Source: Pseudomonas sp. KU43P | GTDB taxonomy: Bacteria; Pseudomonadota; Gammaproteobacteria; Pseudomonadales; Pseudomonadaceae | NCBI RefSeq assembly: GCF_033095865.1 | Contig: NZ_AP019365.1 | Location: 1,089,501 to 1,153,500, forward strand | Reading direction: 5' to 3' | Length of the DNA stretch: 64,000 bases | Shown: one piece after another, positions 55,120 through 64,000 of the stretch | Position numbering within the stretch: position 1 is the first letter of the stretch | Layout of the letters: each line of letters begins with the position of its first letter | Made by a program: the position numbers and the translations under genes | The notes under the pieces: generated by a model | Told to the model about the DNA's origin: nothing | Databases searched by the model: none | The model's input: the letters and a program-made list of their open reading frames with translations, nothing else

Positions 55120-55488
55120 TCACTCCAGGTGTTCGGGCTTGATCGGGTCGCCAGATTTCACATCCAGCTGTTTGCGTACATCTTCGAACATCTGGTCGTA
55201 GTAATCATGCATCGACCCGATGCTGCTGGCTGATTTGGGGATGCCGTACTTTTCCGCCACCTTGGTCACATACCGTGCGAAGTCGAACGCTTGGTCCTTG
55301 GGCAACGTGAACCCCTCATTTTTCGCGAGCTCCTTGCCCTGAATGGTTCCACGCATGTCGAACCTCATTCCCCTGCCTTCCTTGGGATCCTGCACAACCT
55401 GGTAATCAATGTGCAGGTCGTAGCTGACGTCGTTGTTGTTCAGCGCATGTCGCTCGATGTGCAGATGGCCGGGTTCGAACTGAGCCAT
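55120..55488 (-). CDS. DUF5064 family protein
   Basis: Protein of 122 residues, Pseudomonas-type DUF5064. ATG 55488 (MAQFEPGHLHIERHAL) follows GGAGG by nine bases. Mixed alpha/beta with a long middle beta stretch (YDLHIDYQVVQDPKEGRGMR) and a charged C-terminus. No known function. The last gene before REP copy 6, oriented with the arc operon, whose terminator-like hairpin lies upstream at 55511-55537. Confidence 0.75.
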   Translation of the reverse strand: MAQFEPGHLHIERHALNNNDVSYDLHIDYQVVQDPKEGRGMRFDMRGTIQGKELAKNEGFTLPKDQAFDFARYVTKVAEKYGIPKSASSIGSMHDYYDQMFEDVRKQLDVKSGDPIKPEHLE

Positions 55489-55510
55489 GACGAAATCCTC
55501 CAAAAGGTTG

Positions 55511-55537
55511 AAAACGGCGGGCACCCTGGTGCCCGCC
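55511..55537 (-). terminator. Terminator of the arc operon
   Basis: GGCGGGCACC (55516-55525) pairs with GGTGCCCGCC (55528-55537), two-base loop, with TTTT on the minus strand. Placed just after the arcC stop. Confidence 0.8.
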
Positions 55538-55545
55538 TACTGCAG

Positions 55546-56484
55546 TCAACGGTAGCTGATTCCTGGCTTGGCGATGCTGACACGGGTGCCGCCGGTGCCT
55601 TGAACGATCTTTTCGATGTTCTCCAGTGAACCAATCACCGCAACCCTACCGGTCAAACGAGCAAACTCACAAGCCGCCTGGACTTTCGGCCCCATGGACC
55701 CCGCTGCAAAGCCCAGTCGCTCGAGTTCGTCGGGGTGTGCTTCTGCGATGGCTTTCTGGGTAGGCTTTTTGTAATCGATGTACGCCGCGTCGACGTCGGT
55801 GGCGATCACCAGCAGATCGGCGCGCAGCTCCCTGGCCAGCAGGGCCGAGCACAGGTCTTTGTCGATCACCGCTTCGATGCCCTTCAAGGTGCGTTTGGTC
55901 TTGTCCGGGTCGTACATGGTGGGGATACCACCGCCGCCGGCGCAGATCACCACGGTGCCGCGCTCGAGCAGCCAGGTGATCGGCTTGATCTCGAAAATAC
56001 GGATCGGCTTGGGGCTGGCGACGACACGGCGGTACTTGTCGCCGTCGGGTTTGACCTTCCAGCCTTTTTCGTCGGCCAGGCGCAGTGCTTCATCTTTTTC
56101 GTAGACCGGGCCGATGAACTTGGTCGGGTCTTTGAAGGCGGGGTCGTTAGGGTCGACTTCGACCTGGGTGAGCAGCGAGGCGAACGGCACTTCGAACGGC
56201 AGCAGGTTGCCCAGCTCCTGTTCGATCATGTAGCCGATCATGCCCTCGGTTTCGGCGCCGAGCACGTCCAGGGGGTAGGCTTCGTCCGGCTTGTAGGAGA
56301 GGCCCTGGAGGGCCAGCAGGCCGACCTGCGGGCCGTTACCGTGGGCGATGACCAGCTCGTTGCCAGGGTGAACCTTGGCGATCTGTTCGGCGGCGGTGCG
56401 GATATTGGCGCGCTGGTTGTCAGCGGTCATGGGCTCGCCGCGGCGCAGCAGGGCGTTGCCGCCCAATGCAACAACGATACGCAT
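55546..56484 (-). CDS. arcC: Carbamate kinase
   Basis: ArcC, 312 residues, amino-acid-kinase fold. Conserved [29 protein letters not shown] and [10 protein letters not shown] motifs. Makes ATP from carbamoyl phosphate and ADP, the energy-yielding step of the arginine deiminase pathway. Last gene of arcDABC; REP copy 7 lies between it and arcB. Confidence 0.95.
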   Translation of the reverse strand: MRIVVALGGNALLRRGEPMTADNQRANIRTAAEQIAKVHPGNELVIAHGNGPQVGLLALQGLSYKPDEAYPLDVLGAETEGMIGYMIEQELGNLLPFEVPFASLLTQVEVDPNDPAFKDPTKFIGPVYEKDEALRLADEKGWKVKPDGDKYRRVVASPKPIRIFEIKPITWLLERGTVVICAGGGGIPTMYDPDKTKRTLKGIEAVIDKDLCSALLARELRADLLVIATDVDAAYIDYKKPTQKAIAEAHPDELERLGFAAGSMGPKVQAACEFARLTGRVAVIGSLENIEKIVQGTGGTRVSIAKPGISYR

Positions 56485-56528
56485 GGGGAATGTCCTTTGC
56501 GAAGATGGGGTGAACGCCTCGTTGCTGG

Positions 56529-56613
56529 GTGGGAGCCGGCTTGCCGGCGATCACCGGCGAAGCCGGTGCCTTGCACCGTGTTGCCTGCATCGCCGGCAAG
56601 CCGGCTCCCACAG
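56529..56613. repeat. REP inverted pair (copy 7, opposite orientation)
   Basis: The arms are 56530-56551 (TGGGAGCCGGCTTGCCGGCG) and 56588-56613, each with the same core but in the reverse order compared with the other seven pairs. A second small palindrome ACCGGCGAAGCCGGT lies at 56553-56567. Inside the arc operon. Confidence 0.88.
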
Positions 56614-56627
56614 TAGCGAGGTAGTTG

Positions 56628-57638
56628 TCAGAGATCGGCCAGGGTCGAGACCAGGATCGCTTTGATGGTGTGCATGCGGTTTTCAGCCTGCTCGAAGGCG
56701 ATGCACGCTGGCGACTCGAACACGTCGTCGGTCACTTCGATGCCGTTGGCCAGGTCCGGATACTGTTCGGCAATCTGCTTGCCGACCTTGGTTTCGGAGT
56801 TGTGGAACGCTGGCAGGCAGTGCATGAACTTGGTGCGTGGGTTGCCGGTAGACTTCATCAGCTCCTTGTTCACCTGGTAAGGCTTGAGCTGCTTGATGCG
56901 CTCGCCCCAGGCTTCGATCGGCTCGCCCATCGATACCCAGACGTCGGTGTGCACGAAGTCCACGCCCTTGACCGCCGCTTTCGGGTCTTCGGTCAGGGTG
57001 ATGCGTGCGCCGCTTTCTTCCGCGTATTTCTTGCAGCGCTCGACCAGGTCGTCGTGTGGCCACAAGGCCTTGGGCGCGGCGATGCGTACGTCCATGCCGA
57101 GCTTGGCACCGATCAGCAGCAGCGAGTTGCCCATGTTGTTGCGGGCATCGCCCAGGTAGGCGTAGCTGATGTCGTGCAAGGGCTTGTCGCTGTGCTCACG
57201 CATGGTCAGCACGTCGGCGATCATTTGGGTCGGGTGGTATTCGTCAGTCAGGCCGTTGAACACCGGCACGCCGGCGAACGTGGCCAGCTCTTCGACGATT
57301 TCCTGCTTGAAGCCACGGTATTCGATAGCGTCGTACATGCGCCCGAGTACGCGGGCGGTGTCCTTCATGCTTTCCTTGTGGCCGATCTGCGAGGAGTTGG
57401 GGTCGATGTAGGTGACGTTGGCGCCTTGGTCATAGGCGGCGACTTCGAAGGCGCAGCGGGTGCGGGTCGAGGTCTTCTCGAAGATCAGGGCGATGTTGTT
57501 GCCCTTGAGGTGCTGCTGCTCGGTGCCGGTGTACTTGGCGCGCTTGAGGTCGCGGGACAGGTCCAGCAGGTACTTCAGCTCGCGGGTGGTGTGGTGTTCG
57601 AGGCTGAGCAGGTTGCGGTTGTGGATATTGAACGCCAT
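56628..57638 (-). CDS. arcB: Ornithine carbamoyltransferase, catabolic
   Basis: A 336-residue OTCase. Carbamoyl-phosphate motif STRTRCAFE (about 56-64), HCLPAFHN near 270 with the active Cys. The length and operon place (between arcA and arcC) mark it as catabolic: citrulline plus phosphate to ornithine plus carbamoyl phosphate, as in P. aeruginosa ArcB. Confidence 0.96.
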   Translation of the reverse strand: MAFNIHNRNLLSLEHHTTRELKYLLDLSRDLKRAKYTGTEQQHLKGNNIALIFEKTSTRTRCAFEVAAYDQGANVTYIDPNSSQIGHKESMKDTARVLGRMYDAIEYRGFKQEIVEELATFAGVPVFNGLTDEYHPTQMIADVLTMREHSDKPLHDISYAYLGDARNNMGNSLLLIGAKLGMDVRIAAPKALWPHDDLVERCKKYAEESGARITLTEDPKAAVKGVDFVHTDVWVSMGEPIEAWGERIKQLKPYQVNKELMKSTGNPRTKFMHCLPAFHNSETKVGKQIAEQYPDLANGIEVTDDVFESPACIAFEQAENRMHTIKAILVSTLADL

Positions 57639-57707
57639 GACAGTTTCTCCTTGAGTTTGGTGAACATCCCGGTCGCGGCCTTGTGGGCGCGACCGGGCGT
57701 ATGGACG

Positions 57708-58961
57708 TTAGTAGTCGATAGGGTCGCGGACGATCGGGCAGGTCATGCAGTGGCCGCCGCCACGGCCCCGGCCCAGTTCGCCGGCGCTGATGGTGATGAC
57801 CTCGATCCCGGCCTTGCGCAGCAGGGTATTGGTGTAGGTGTTGCGGTCGTAGCCGATGACCACGCCGGGCTCCATGGCCACCACGTTGTTGCCGTCATCC
57901 CACTGTTCGCGCTCGGCGGCGAAGCTGTTGCCGCCGGTCTCGACCACGCGCAGCTTGACCCCAAGCTGCTCGCCCACCACTTCGATGAACGACTTGTTCA
58001 CCCGGCGCACATCCATGCCATATGGCTTGCTTTCGTCCGGGCGGATGATGAACGGCACGATCTCTTTCACCACTTCCGGGAAGACCGTTACCAGGTCGCG
58101 GTCGCAGAAGCTGAACACGGTGTCCAGGTGCATGGCCGCACGAGACTTCGGCAGGCCGGCGACGATCACTTCCGTGACTGCACCCTTGGCGAACAGGTTC
58201 TGTGCCAGGGTACCGATGGCCTGGCGCGAGGTACGCTCGCCCATGCCGATGAGCACGATGCCCTTGCCGATCGGCATCACGTCGCCGCCTTCGAGGGTGG
58301 CGTTGCCATGGTCCTTGTCAGGGTCGCCGTACCAGACCTGGAAGTCGGCGTTGGTGAATTCCTTGTGGAACTTGTAGATGGCGGTGGTCAGCAGGGTTTC
58401 CTGACGTCGCGCCGGCCAGTACATCGGGTTCAGCGTCACGCCACCGTAGATCCAGCAGGTGGTGTCGCGCGTGAACTGGGTGTTGGGCAGCGGTGGCAGG
58501 ATGAAGCTGGAATGTCCCAAGTAGTCGTTGTACATCTTGACCACGTCGGCGCCTTCGCTCTGCGGCAGGTCCTGGCCTGCCACGCCACCGATCAGGAATT
58601 CGGCCAGGTGGCGAGGTTCGAGGCCTTCGAGCCAGCTGCGCACTTCGTTGGTCAGGCCTACACCGACGGTGTCAGGGGTGATCTTGCGGTCGAGGATCCA
58701 CTTCAGGGCCTCTTTGTTCTGCACGATGTCGGTCAGCAGGTTGTGCATTTCCAGCACATCCACACCGCGCTCGCGCATCTTGGTGACGAAGTCGAAATGG
58801 TCACGCTTGGCCTGGTCGACCCAGATCACGTCATCGAACAGCAATTCGTCGCAGTTGCTCGGCGTCAGGCGCTTGTGCGCCAGTCCCGGGGAGCAAACCA
58901 TCACCTTGCGCAGCTTGCCGGCTTCGGAGTGGACACCGTACTTCTGTTTTTCAGCGGACAT
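57708..58961 (-). CDS. arcA: Arginine deiminase
   Basis: ADI of 417 residues. The catalytic Cys405 is in GGGHCMTCP near the end; the other active-site regions ([19 protein letters not shown]; [20 protein letters not shown] region) are seen. Hydrolyses arginine to citrulline and ammonia. Thirty-three bases after arcD. Confidence 0.97.
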   Translation of the reverse strand: MSAEKQKYGVHSEAGKLRKVMVCSPGLAHKRLTPSNCDELLFDDVIWVDQAKRDHFDFVTKMRERGVDVLEMHNLLTDIVQNKEALKWILDRKITPDTVGVGLTNEVRSWLEGLEPRHLAEFLIGGVAGQDLPQSEGADVVKMYNDYLGHSSFILPPLPNTQFTRDTTCWIYGGVTLNPMYWPARRQETLLTTAIYKFHKEFTNADFQVWYGDPDKDHGNATLEGGDVMPIGKGIVLIGMGERTSRQAIGTLAQNLFAKGAVTEVIVAGLPKSRAAMHLDTVFSFCDRDLVTVFPEVVKEIVPFIIRPDESKPYGMDVRRVNKSFIEVVGEQLGVKLRVVETGGNSFAAEREQWDDGNNVVAMEPGVVIGYDRNTYTNTLLRKAGIEVITISAGELGRGRGGGHCMTCPIVRDPIDY

Positions 58962-58994
58962 GGTTCAATCCTCCATTAGTGCAAAGACGTGGGA

Positions 58995-60422
58995 TCACAA
59001 AGTCAGGAAGCCGTCGTACAGTCCATAGGCCGCCACCAGGGCGCCGATGACCACGGCTGCGAAGAGCAGTTTTTCCACGTTGGTGAAGATCGGTTGGCCA
59101 ATTTCATGTTTGGCCTTGGCGAACAGGATCACGCCCGGGGCATACAGCAGGGCGGAGAGCAGCAGGTACTTGGTGCCACCGGCGTACAGCAGCCAGATGG
59201 CGTAGATCAACGCGACGGCGCCGATGAACAGGTCCTTGCTGCGTTCCTTGGCAGCCTGTTCATAGGTTTCGCCGCGCATGGCCAGCAGGAATGCATAGGC
59301 CGCCGACCACAGGTAAGGCACCAAGATCATCGAGGTGGCGAGGTAGATCAGCGACAGGTAGGTACTGCTGGAGAAGAGGGTGATGACCAGGAAGATCTGC
59401 ACCATGGCGTTGGTCAGCCAAAGCGCATTGGCCGGTACCTGGTTGGCGTTTTCGCGGCGCAGGAACTCCGGCATGGTGTGGTCCTTGGCCGCGGCGAACA
59501 TGATCTCGGCGCACAGCAGCACCCACGACAGCAGGGCACCTAGCAGCGAGATGATCAGGCCGACGCTGATCAGCACCGCACCCCAGTGGCCGACCACGTG
59601 CTCGAGCACGGCCGCCATCGACGGGTTCTGCAGCTTGGCCAGTTCCGGTTGAGTCATCACGCCCAGCGACAGCACGTTGACCAGCACCAGGAACAGCAGC
59701 ACGGTGATGAAGCCGATGACCGTGGCTTTACCCACGTCGGAGCGTTTTTCCGCACGGGACGAGAAGATGCTCGCGCCCTCGATACCGATGAACACCCAGA
59801 CGGTGACCAGCATCATGTTGCGCACCTGGGTCATTACGCTGCCCAGTTCAGGCGTACCGGTGCCCCAGATGTCAGCGGTGAAGATGTCGAGTTTGAAGGC
59901 GAACAGGCAGATCAGAGCGAACAGCACCAGCGGCACGACCTTGGCCACGGTGGTGACCAGGTTGATGAACGCCGCTTCCTTGATGCCGCGCAGCACCAGG
60001 AAGTGCACTGCCCAGAGCAGGATCGAGGCACCGATGATGGCGGCGGGGGTGTTGCCTTCGCCGAAGATCGGGAAGAAGTAGCCGAGGGTACTGAACAGCA
60101 GCACGAAGTACCCGACGTTACCCAGCCAAGCACTGATCCAGTAACCCCAGGCCGACGAGAAGCCCATGTAGTCACCGAAACCGGCCTTGGCGTAGGCGTA
60201 TACCCCGCCGTCCAGGTCAGGCTTGCGGTTGGCCAGGGTCTGGAACACGAACGCCAGCATCAGCATGCCCACGGCTGTGATAGCCCAGCCGATCAGCACG
60301 GCGCCGACGCCGGCACTGGCCGCCATGTTTTGTGGCAGCGAGAAGATCCCGCCGCCGATCATCGACCCGACGACAAGAGCAACTAACGCGCCGAGTTTTA
60401 GTTTTCCGGAAGAATCAGACAT
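58995..60422 (-). CDS. arcD: Arginine/ornithine antiporter
   Basis: APC-family permease of 475 residues with 12-13 membrane segments. VGSMIGGGIFSLPQNMAA near residue 18 is the APC substrate site. Exchanges arginine for ornithine. First gene of arcDABC, preceded by an ANR-type box and a -10. A close copy is transcribed in the opposite direction (60854-62281). Confidence 0.96.
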   Translation of the reverse strand: MSDSSGKLKLGALVALVVGSMIGGGIFSLPQNMAASAGVGAVLIGWAITAVGMLMLAFVFQTLANRKPDLDGGVYAYAKAGFGDYMGFSSAWGYWISAWLGNVGYFVLLFSTLGYFFPIFGEGNTPAAIIGASILLWAVHFLVLRGIKEAAFINLVTTVAKVVPLVLFALICLFAFKLDIFTADIWGTGTPELGSVMTQVRNMMLVTVWVFIGIEGASIFSSRAEKRSDVGKATVIGFITVLLFLVLVNVLSLGVMTQPELAKLQNPSMAAVLEHVVGHWGAVLISVGLIISLLGALLSWVLLCAEIMFAAAKDHTMPEFLRRENANQVPANALWLTNAMVQIFLVITLFSSSTYLSLIYLATSMILVPYLWSAAYAFLLAMRGETYEQAAKERSKDLFIGAVALIYAIWLLYAGGTKYLLLSALLYAPGVILFAKAKHEIGQPIFTNVEKLLFAAVVIGALVAAYGLYDGFLTL

Positions 60423-60453
60423 TTAACAACTCCTGCCAGGAGAAAGTTGCGAC

Positions 60454-60459
60454 AGAATA
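60454..60459 (-). promoter_or_regulatory. -10 of the arcDABC operon
   Basis: TATTCT on the minus strand. It lies exactly 22 bases downstream of the ANR box end, placing the box centre near -41.5, the class II position normal for ANR/FNR activation. Confidence 0.6.
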
Positions 60460-60481
60460 GATCCGACGCCGGGACCATGCC

Positions 60482-60495
60482 CTGACCTAGATCAG
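60482..60495 (-). promoter_or_regulatory. ANR (FNR-type) box of arcDABC
   Basis: CTGATCTAGGTCAG on the minus strand, versus TTGAT-N4-ATCAA: seven of ten positions. In P. aeruginosa the arc promoter also has a non-perfect ANR site. Predicts induction by oxygen limitation. Confidence 0.65.
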
Positions 60496-60673
60496 TTTCA
60501 TGGTCACGCGATGTAGGAAATGCCCTACATGCGGCTCCTGGAGAGTGCCGACAGCTCTGCTGCAGGCCTTGTGCGCTGGCACCTCCATGTACGTCTAGAG
60601 CAAACGCTCTGTTACACCTGCGATGTCTGAAGCTAGCCGTTTTTGTCGCTTTCGCAAATTTTTCACAAGAATA

Positions 60674-60687
60674 TTGAGTTTTATCAG
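60674..60687 (+). promoter_or_regulatory. Second ANR-like site, near arcD2
   Basis: TTGAGTTTTATCAG: eight of ten positions fit TTGAT-N4-ATCAA. About 165 bases before the second arcD. No good -10 follows at the class II distance, so its use is not certain. Confidence 0.4.
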
Positions 60688-60853
60688 TTTCTTTTCTAGT
60701 TGCTCGGTAGCTGCTAATTTTCACAGGTAGGGTTGATAGACAAAGCAGTTATGAGCACGCTGTCTTAAATACCCCTGCTTATATAAGCGAGTAGTATTCA
60801 TATGGCCATCACGGCTGTTTCAAATGCATGACAACACAGGAAAAAAGATCTCC

Positions 60854-62281
60854 ATGAGCGAACCAGGACAGAAGCTACGCCTTGGTGCATTGATCGCGCT
60901 GGTGGTCGGTTCGATGATCGGCGGCGGGATCTTCTCGCTGCCACAAAACATGGCGGCGCGTGCCGATGTCGGTGCGGTGCTGATCGGTTGGGGTATCACG
61001 GCGGTGGGCATGCTGGCGCTGGCGTTCGTGTTCCAGACCCTGGCCAACCGCAAGCCTGAGCTGGACTCCGGGGTGTACGCCTACGCCAAGGCCGGCTTTG
61101 GCGAGTACATGGGCTTCTCCTCGGCCTGGGGTTACTGGATCAGCGCCTGGCTGGGCAACGTCGGGTACTTCGTGCTGCTGTTCAGCACCCTGGGCTTCTA
61201 CTTTCCGGTGTTCGGTGAGGGCAACACACCGGTCGCCATCGGCTGCGCTTCGCTGCTGCTCTGGGCTGTGCACTTTCTGGTGCTGCGTGGCATCAAGGAA
61301 GCGGCCTTCATCAACCAGGTGACCACCGTGGCCAAGGTGGTGCCGCTGCTGATCTTCATCGTCATTGCCGCCTTCGCCTTCCGCGCCGACATCTTCACCC
61401 GTGACATCTGGGGCCTGAGCAACCCGCAGTTCGGCAATGTGCTGGACCAGGTACGCAACATGATGCTGGTCACCGTGTTCGTGTTCATCGGCATCGAAGG
61501 CGCCAGTGTGTACTCCGGGCGAGCGCAGCGGCGCTCGGATGTGGGTAAGGCCACGGTGATCGGTTTCATTGGCGTGCTGGCGCTGCTGGTGCTGGTCAAC
61601 GTGTTGTCACTGGGGGTGATGACCCAGCCGGAACTGGCCGGGTTGCAGAACCCATCACTGGCCACGGTGCTCGAGCATATCGTCGGCCCCTGGGGCGCCT
61701 TGCTGATCAGTATCGGCCTGGCCATCTCGCTTTTGGGCGCGTTGCTGTCGTGGGCGCTGCTGTGTGCCGAGATTCTCTTCGCCACGGCCCGGGACAAGAC
61801 CATGCCGCGCTTCCTGGCCAAGGAAAACGCCAACCATGTACCCGCCAATGCCCTGTGGCTGACCAACTGCATGATCCAGGGCTTCCTGCTGATCACCCTG
61901 GTGTCGGCAGGGACCTACACCAGCCTGATCTACCTGGCGTCGTCGATGATTCTCGTGCCTTATCTATGGTCGGCGGCCTATGCGGTGCTGCTGGCCGTGC
62001 GTGGCGAGAGCTACGCCGGGCAGCCGGCACTGCGTCGCAAGGACCTGCTGGTGGCGTCGGTGGCGTTGCTGTATGCGGTGTGGCTGCTGTACGCCGGTGG
62101 CCTGAAATACCTGCTGCTGTCGGCGCTGCTGTACGCCCCGGGGGTGATCCTGTTCGCCCGGGCCAAGCGTGAGCAGGGGCAGCCCCTGTTCACCCACTGG
62201 GAAAAGCTGATTTTTGCGGCAGTGCTGGCCGGCGCGGCGGTGGCGGCCTACTTGCTGTACTCAGGGCTGTTGAGCTTGTGA
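60854..62281 (+). CDS. ArcD-like basic amino-acid antiporter, second copy
   Basis: A 475-residue APC permease, exactly the length of arcD and very similar to it throughout (for example GSMIGGGIFSLPQNMAA, FVFQTLANRKP and YWISAWLGNVGYFVLLFSTL are common). ATG 60854 (MSEPGQKLRLGAL) is chosen because it aligns with the arcD start; the ATG at 60824 has no ribosome-binding site. Not linked to further arc genes; differences lie in loops and TM ends. Arginine, ornithine or another basic amino acid may be the substrate. Confidence 0.9.
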   Translation: MSEPGQKLRLGALIALVVGSMIGGGIFSLPQNMAARADVGAVLIGWGITAVGMLALAFVFQTLANRKPELDSGVYAYAKAGFGEYMGFSSAWGYWISAWLGNVGYFVLLFSTLGFYFPVFGEGNTPVAIGCASLLLWAVHFLVLRGIKEAAFINQVTTVAKVVPLLIFIVIAAFAFRADIFTRDIWGLSNPQFGNVLDQVRNMMLVTVFVFIGIEGASVYSGRAQRRSDVGKATVIGFIGVLALLVLVNVLSLGVMTQPELAGLQNPSLATVLEHIVGPWGALLISIGLAISLLGALLSWALLCAEILFATARDKTMPRFLAKENANHVPANALWLTNCMIQGFLLITLVSAGTYTSLIYLASSMILVPYLWSAAYAVLLAVRGESYAGQPALRRKDLLVASVALLYAVWLLYAGGLKYLLLSALLYAPGVILFARAKREQGQPLFTHWEKLIFAAVLAGAAVAAYLLYSGLLSL

Positions 62282-62674
62282 CCCGGCAGGGCATGGCCGC
62301 TCCGGGCGCGACCAGATCCACAGGTTGCCCAGGGTCATGCCGGCAATGGCCAGGAACACTGGCCAGTGGTGTTCGAGGAAGGTCAGCATCAAGGCTGCGC
62401 ATAGCAGCATGCTGACAGTGGCGCTGACCTTGTCCCGGCGCTGGATCACCTTGCCGTTGCGCCAGTTGTAGAGGATCGGCCCGAACAGCCGGTGGTTCTC
62501 CAGCCAGGCCGACAGCCTTGGCGAGCTGCGGGTCGCGGCCCAGGCGGCCAAGAGAATGAACTCGGTGGTCGGCAAGCCGGGAATCACGATCGCCACGAGG
62601 CCAATGCCCAGGCTCACGTAAGCCAGGATGCCGTACAGCAGGCGCGACAGTTTCGAGCGGGCAGGTCGGGTCAT
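62261..62674 (-). CDS. YbaN family (DUF454) inner-membrane protein
   Basis: Protein of 137 residues with two to three hydrophobic helices. The DUF454 pattern GIGLVAIVIPGLPTTEFILLAAWAA-like (about 22-46) and the middle SSPRLSAWLENHRLFGPILYNW match. Function unknown; in heme-uptake neighbourhoods YbaN members are often found. Its stop lies inside the last 21 bases of arcD2 (tail-to-tail overlap). Confidence 0.85.
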   Translation of the reverse strand: MTRPARSKLSRLLYGILAYVSLGIGLVAIVIPGLPTTEFILLAAWAATRSSPRLSAWLENHRLFGPILYNWRNGKVIQRRDKVSATVSMLLCAALMLTFLEHHWPVFLAIAGMTLGNLWIWSRPERPCPAGSQAQQP

Positions 62675-62727
62675 GGTCTCACTGCGTAAAACGTCCGGCC
62701 GCCGGAGGGGCGGCCGGGTGATGCGTA

Positions 62728-63321
62728 TCAGGCCAGCGCGGCGTCAGCGGCGTAGGCATGCTTGAGCAGTTCGGTGAAACGCTCGAAGGCGGCGACTGCA
62801 CCGCGTTCGGCAGCAGCGTCTTCTTCGTCCGACAGCGTCAGGCCATCGAGGATACGGGTGAACTGCTTCCAGCCTTCGGCACGGCCACCGGCCGGTTCGC
62901 CCAGGTGGCGAGCACCGAAACTGTCGGACAATTCCAGCGCCACGGCACGCTTGATCAGAAACGCAGCGCCCAGTTTGGAGCCTTCGGAGACGAAGATCCA
63001 GCCCAAGGCCTCACCCAGGCTCGGCTTCTGCAGCGCGCCGGGTACCGCTGCCGGCACTTCGGTGTCGAGGTCGGCGAGGTCAAGGCGGGCCTGCTCGGCG
63101 CGGCAGCGCTCTGCCAGGTCGGGGACGATGGCAATCAGTTGCGGGTCGTTGTACAGGGCCTGCAGTTCGGACTGGAACAGGTACTGGGCGACGACGAAGC
63201 GGGCGAAGCTTTCGCGGCTGTCGAATGGCTTGTGGGATTTGACCAGGGCGTCGAGCTCGGTGTGCGGGGCGTGGGTGACCTGGTTGAGGCGTTGCGAGCG
63301 CAGGGCTGGGCGGTCGGTCAT
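62728..63321 (-). CDS. hemO: Heme oxygenase, HemO/PigA type
   Basis: Biliverdin-producing heme oxygenase of 197 residues, close to PigA/HemO of P. aeruginosa. The proximal heme ligand is likely His20 (VTHAPHTELDALV), and the distal GWIFVSEGSKLGAAFLIKRA region has the flexible glycines. Opens heme to release iron. It lies downstream of a TonB-dependent receptor on the same strand, fitting heme uptake. No Fur box was seen in the 195 bases before it. Confidence 0.92.
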   Translation of the reverse strand: MTDRPALRSQRLNQVTHAPHTELDALVKSHKPFDSRESFARFVVAQYLFQSELQALYNDPQLIAIVPDLAERCRAEQARLDLADLDTEVPAAVPGALQKPSLGEALGWIFVSEGSKLGAAFLIKRAVALELSDSFGARHLGEPAGGRAEGWKQFTRILDGLTLSDEEDAAAERGAVAAFERFTELLKHAYAADAALA

Positions 63322-63413
63322 GGGGTGGTCCTTGGAAAATGAGGGCGTCTAGTGACAAGACGAAGCAACGGGGTGGGGAGAGTAAAAAAATGCGATCTTG
63401 GGTGGTTTGTGCT

Positions 63414-63507
63414 GGCCTCATCGCCGGCAAGCCGGCTCCCACAGGTACACCACAAGTCTTGAAATCTGTGGTGTACCGGTGGGACCCGGCTTGTCAGGCG
63501 ATGGGGC
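63414..63507. repeat. REP inverted pair (copy 8, right arm degraded)
   Basis: Left arm from 63414 has the normal core; the right arm (to 63507) has changes (GGGACCCGGCTTGTCAGGCG), so the pair is decaying. The TACACCACA/TGTGGTGTA part remains perfect. Between the receptor and hemO. Confidence 0.85.
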
Positions 63508-63516
63508 CTGATCGGA

Positions 63517-64000
63517 TCAGATGTCCCACACCACATTGATGGCGAAGTTACGCCCCGGCATGGTCAGGCGATCCAGGTTGGCCGGCTGAGTCACAGCGGC
63601 CTCGCCCTGGCCGTCGTAGCCGCGCACGTCATCCCACTGCCAGTACTTCTTGTCGGCCAGGTTGTAGAGCCCGGCATTGACCGTCACATCGTCGGTGACT
63701 TTGTAGAAGCCAGTCAGGTCCAGCACGCCGTAGCCCGGCGTGCGGAACTGCGAGCTCGCGCCGTCGGGGGCGAAGAAGGTGGTGTCGTCGACGCGGGTCT
63801 TGCGCTTGACCAGGGTCCAGCTCAACAGGCCGCCGTAGTTCGGCTGCTCATAGCCCAGGCCGAACACGCCGGTCAGCGGGTTGACGCTGTTCAGCGGCTG
63901 GCCGTTGTCATCGTTGCGACCGTGGGCGTAAGCGATCGAGCCCTGGGTGTAAAGACCCTGCGGTGCACCGAAGTGGTCGAGGTTGAGGCGGCCCTTGACC
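63517..64000 (-). CDS. TonB-dependent receptor, C-terminal part (5' end outside window)
   Basis: The frame is open from the window end to a stop at 63517, giving the last 160 or so residues of an outer-membrane beta barrel: alternating strands (for example YGVLDLTGFYKVTDDVTVNAGLYNL region) and a TonB-receptor end GRNFAINVVWDI with the barrel-closing aromatic. DNLADKKYWQW-like text is typical of the hemoglobin/heme receptor family. Position next to hemO supports heme uptake. The plug domain and TonB box are not in the window. Confidence 0.85.
   Translation of the reverse strand, partial: VKGRLNLDHFGAPQGLYTQGSIAYAHGRNDDNGQPLNSVNPLTGVFGLGYEQPNYGGLLSWTLVKRKTRVDDTTFFAPDGASSQFRTPGYGVLDLTGFYKVTDDVTVNAGLYNLADKKYWQWDDVRGYDGQGEAAVTQPANLDRLTMPGRNFAINVVWDI

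Larger units (their letters stand above)
60423..60853. other. 430-base divergent promoter region between two arcD copies
   Basis: No gene. It holds the ANR-type box and -10 of arcDABC (60454-60495), a hairpin AGAGC-AAAC-GCTCT at 60596-60609, a second weaker ANR-like site (60674-60687) and an AT-rich stretch before the second arcD. Confidence 0.7.

Noticed and set aside
63322..63413. Fur box before hemO
   Set aside because: Heme oxygenase genes are often Fur-controlled, but no 19-mer close to the consensus is in this gap; control may lie upstream of the receptor outside the window.

Overview
The window looks like a chromosomal core segment of a fluorescent Pseudomonas, most likely the P. putida group. 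The DNA is GC-rich with tightly packed genes. The gene order (yhdP, tldD, pmbA, the fagA-fumC-sodA operon, ptsO-rapZ-ptsN-hpf-rpoN-lpt, the mla/ttg2 operon, murA-hisGDC, hupN-rlmF-valS-holC-pepA-lptFG, gcv, arc, heme oxygenase) matches what I remember of P. putida KT2440. Eight inverted pairs of a REP element built on GCCGGCAAGCCGGCTCCCAC also point there. No search could be run, so the species is an inference.

Layout. 1-8.0 kb: end of a YhdP/AsmA-like envelope protein, a nitrilase-family amidase, the TldD/PmbA protease pair, and DarP. 8.1-11.9 kb: an operon with a strong Fur box in front, carrying fagA, class II fumarase, a small helical protein, Mn superoxide dismutase and a ZIP metal transporter; this is an iron-starvation module that swaps iron-dependent enzymes for iron-free ones. 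12.0-19.1 kb (minus strand): nitrogen-PTS and RNA-adapter genes, hibernation factor, sigma-54, then LPS transport (lptC-lptA-lptB) and Kdo synthesis (kdsD, kdsC). 19.3-27.2 kb (plus strand): the complete mlaFEDCB phospholipid-transport operon, ibaG, murA and hisG-hisD-hisC. 27.3-31.4 kb: a lipoprotein phosphodiesterase, a GntR regulator with an MFS transporter, an NTF2-like protein and a GIY-YIG protein. 31.4-42.9 kb: ndpA, hupN, rlmF, valS, a small unknown gene, holC, pepA, lptF-lptG, an RDD protein and a cold-shock protein.

43.3-55.5 kb holds the glycine-catabolism block gcvH-gcvP-sdaA-gcvT on the minus strand. A very good sigma-54 -24/-12 element precedes gcvH, and a TyrR-like enhancer-binding protein (GcsR type) lies a few kb away. 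Between them sits an AT-richer accessory insert of about 2.5 kb: an S-type bacteriocin gene with a perfect 30-bp tandem repeat in its coiled coil, followed by an intact DNase-immunity gene. The bacteriocin has lost its nuclease domain. A deletion plus frameshift leaves only an out-of-frame remnant of the H-N-H motif, whose stop codon still overlaps the immunity start codon as ATGA. This is the most unusual thing in the window.

55.5-62.3 kb: the arginine deiminase operon arcDABC (minus strand), with an ANR-type box and a -10 at class II spacing, and a divergently transcribed close copy of arcD. 62.3-64 kb: a YbaN-family membrane protein, a HemO/PigA-type heme oxygenase, and the C-terminal end of a TonB-dependent receptor that runs off the window. 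No rRNA, tRNA, CRISPR array, transposase or integrase was seen.
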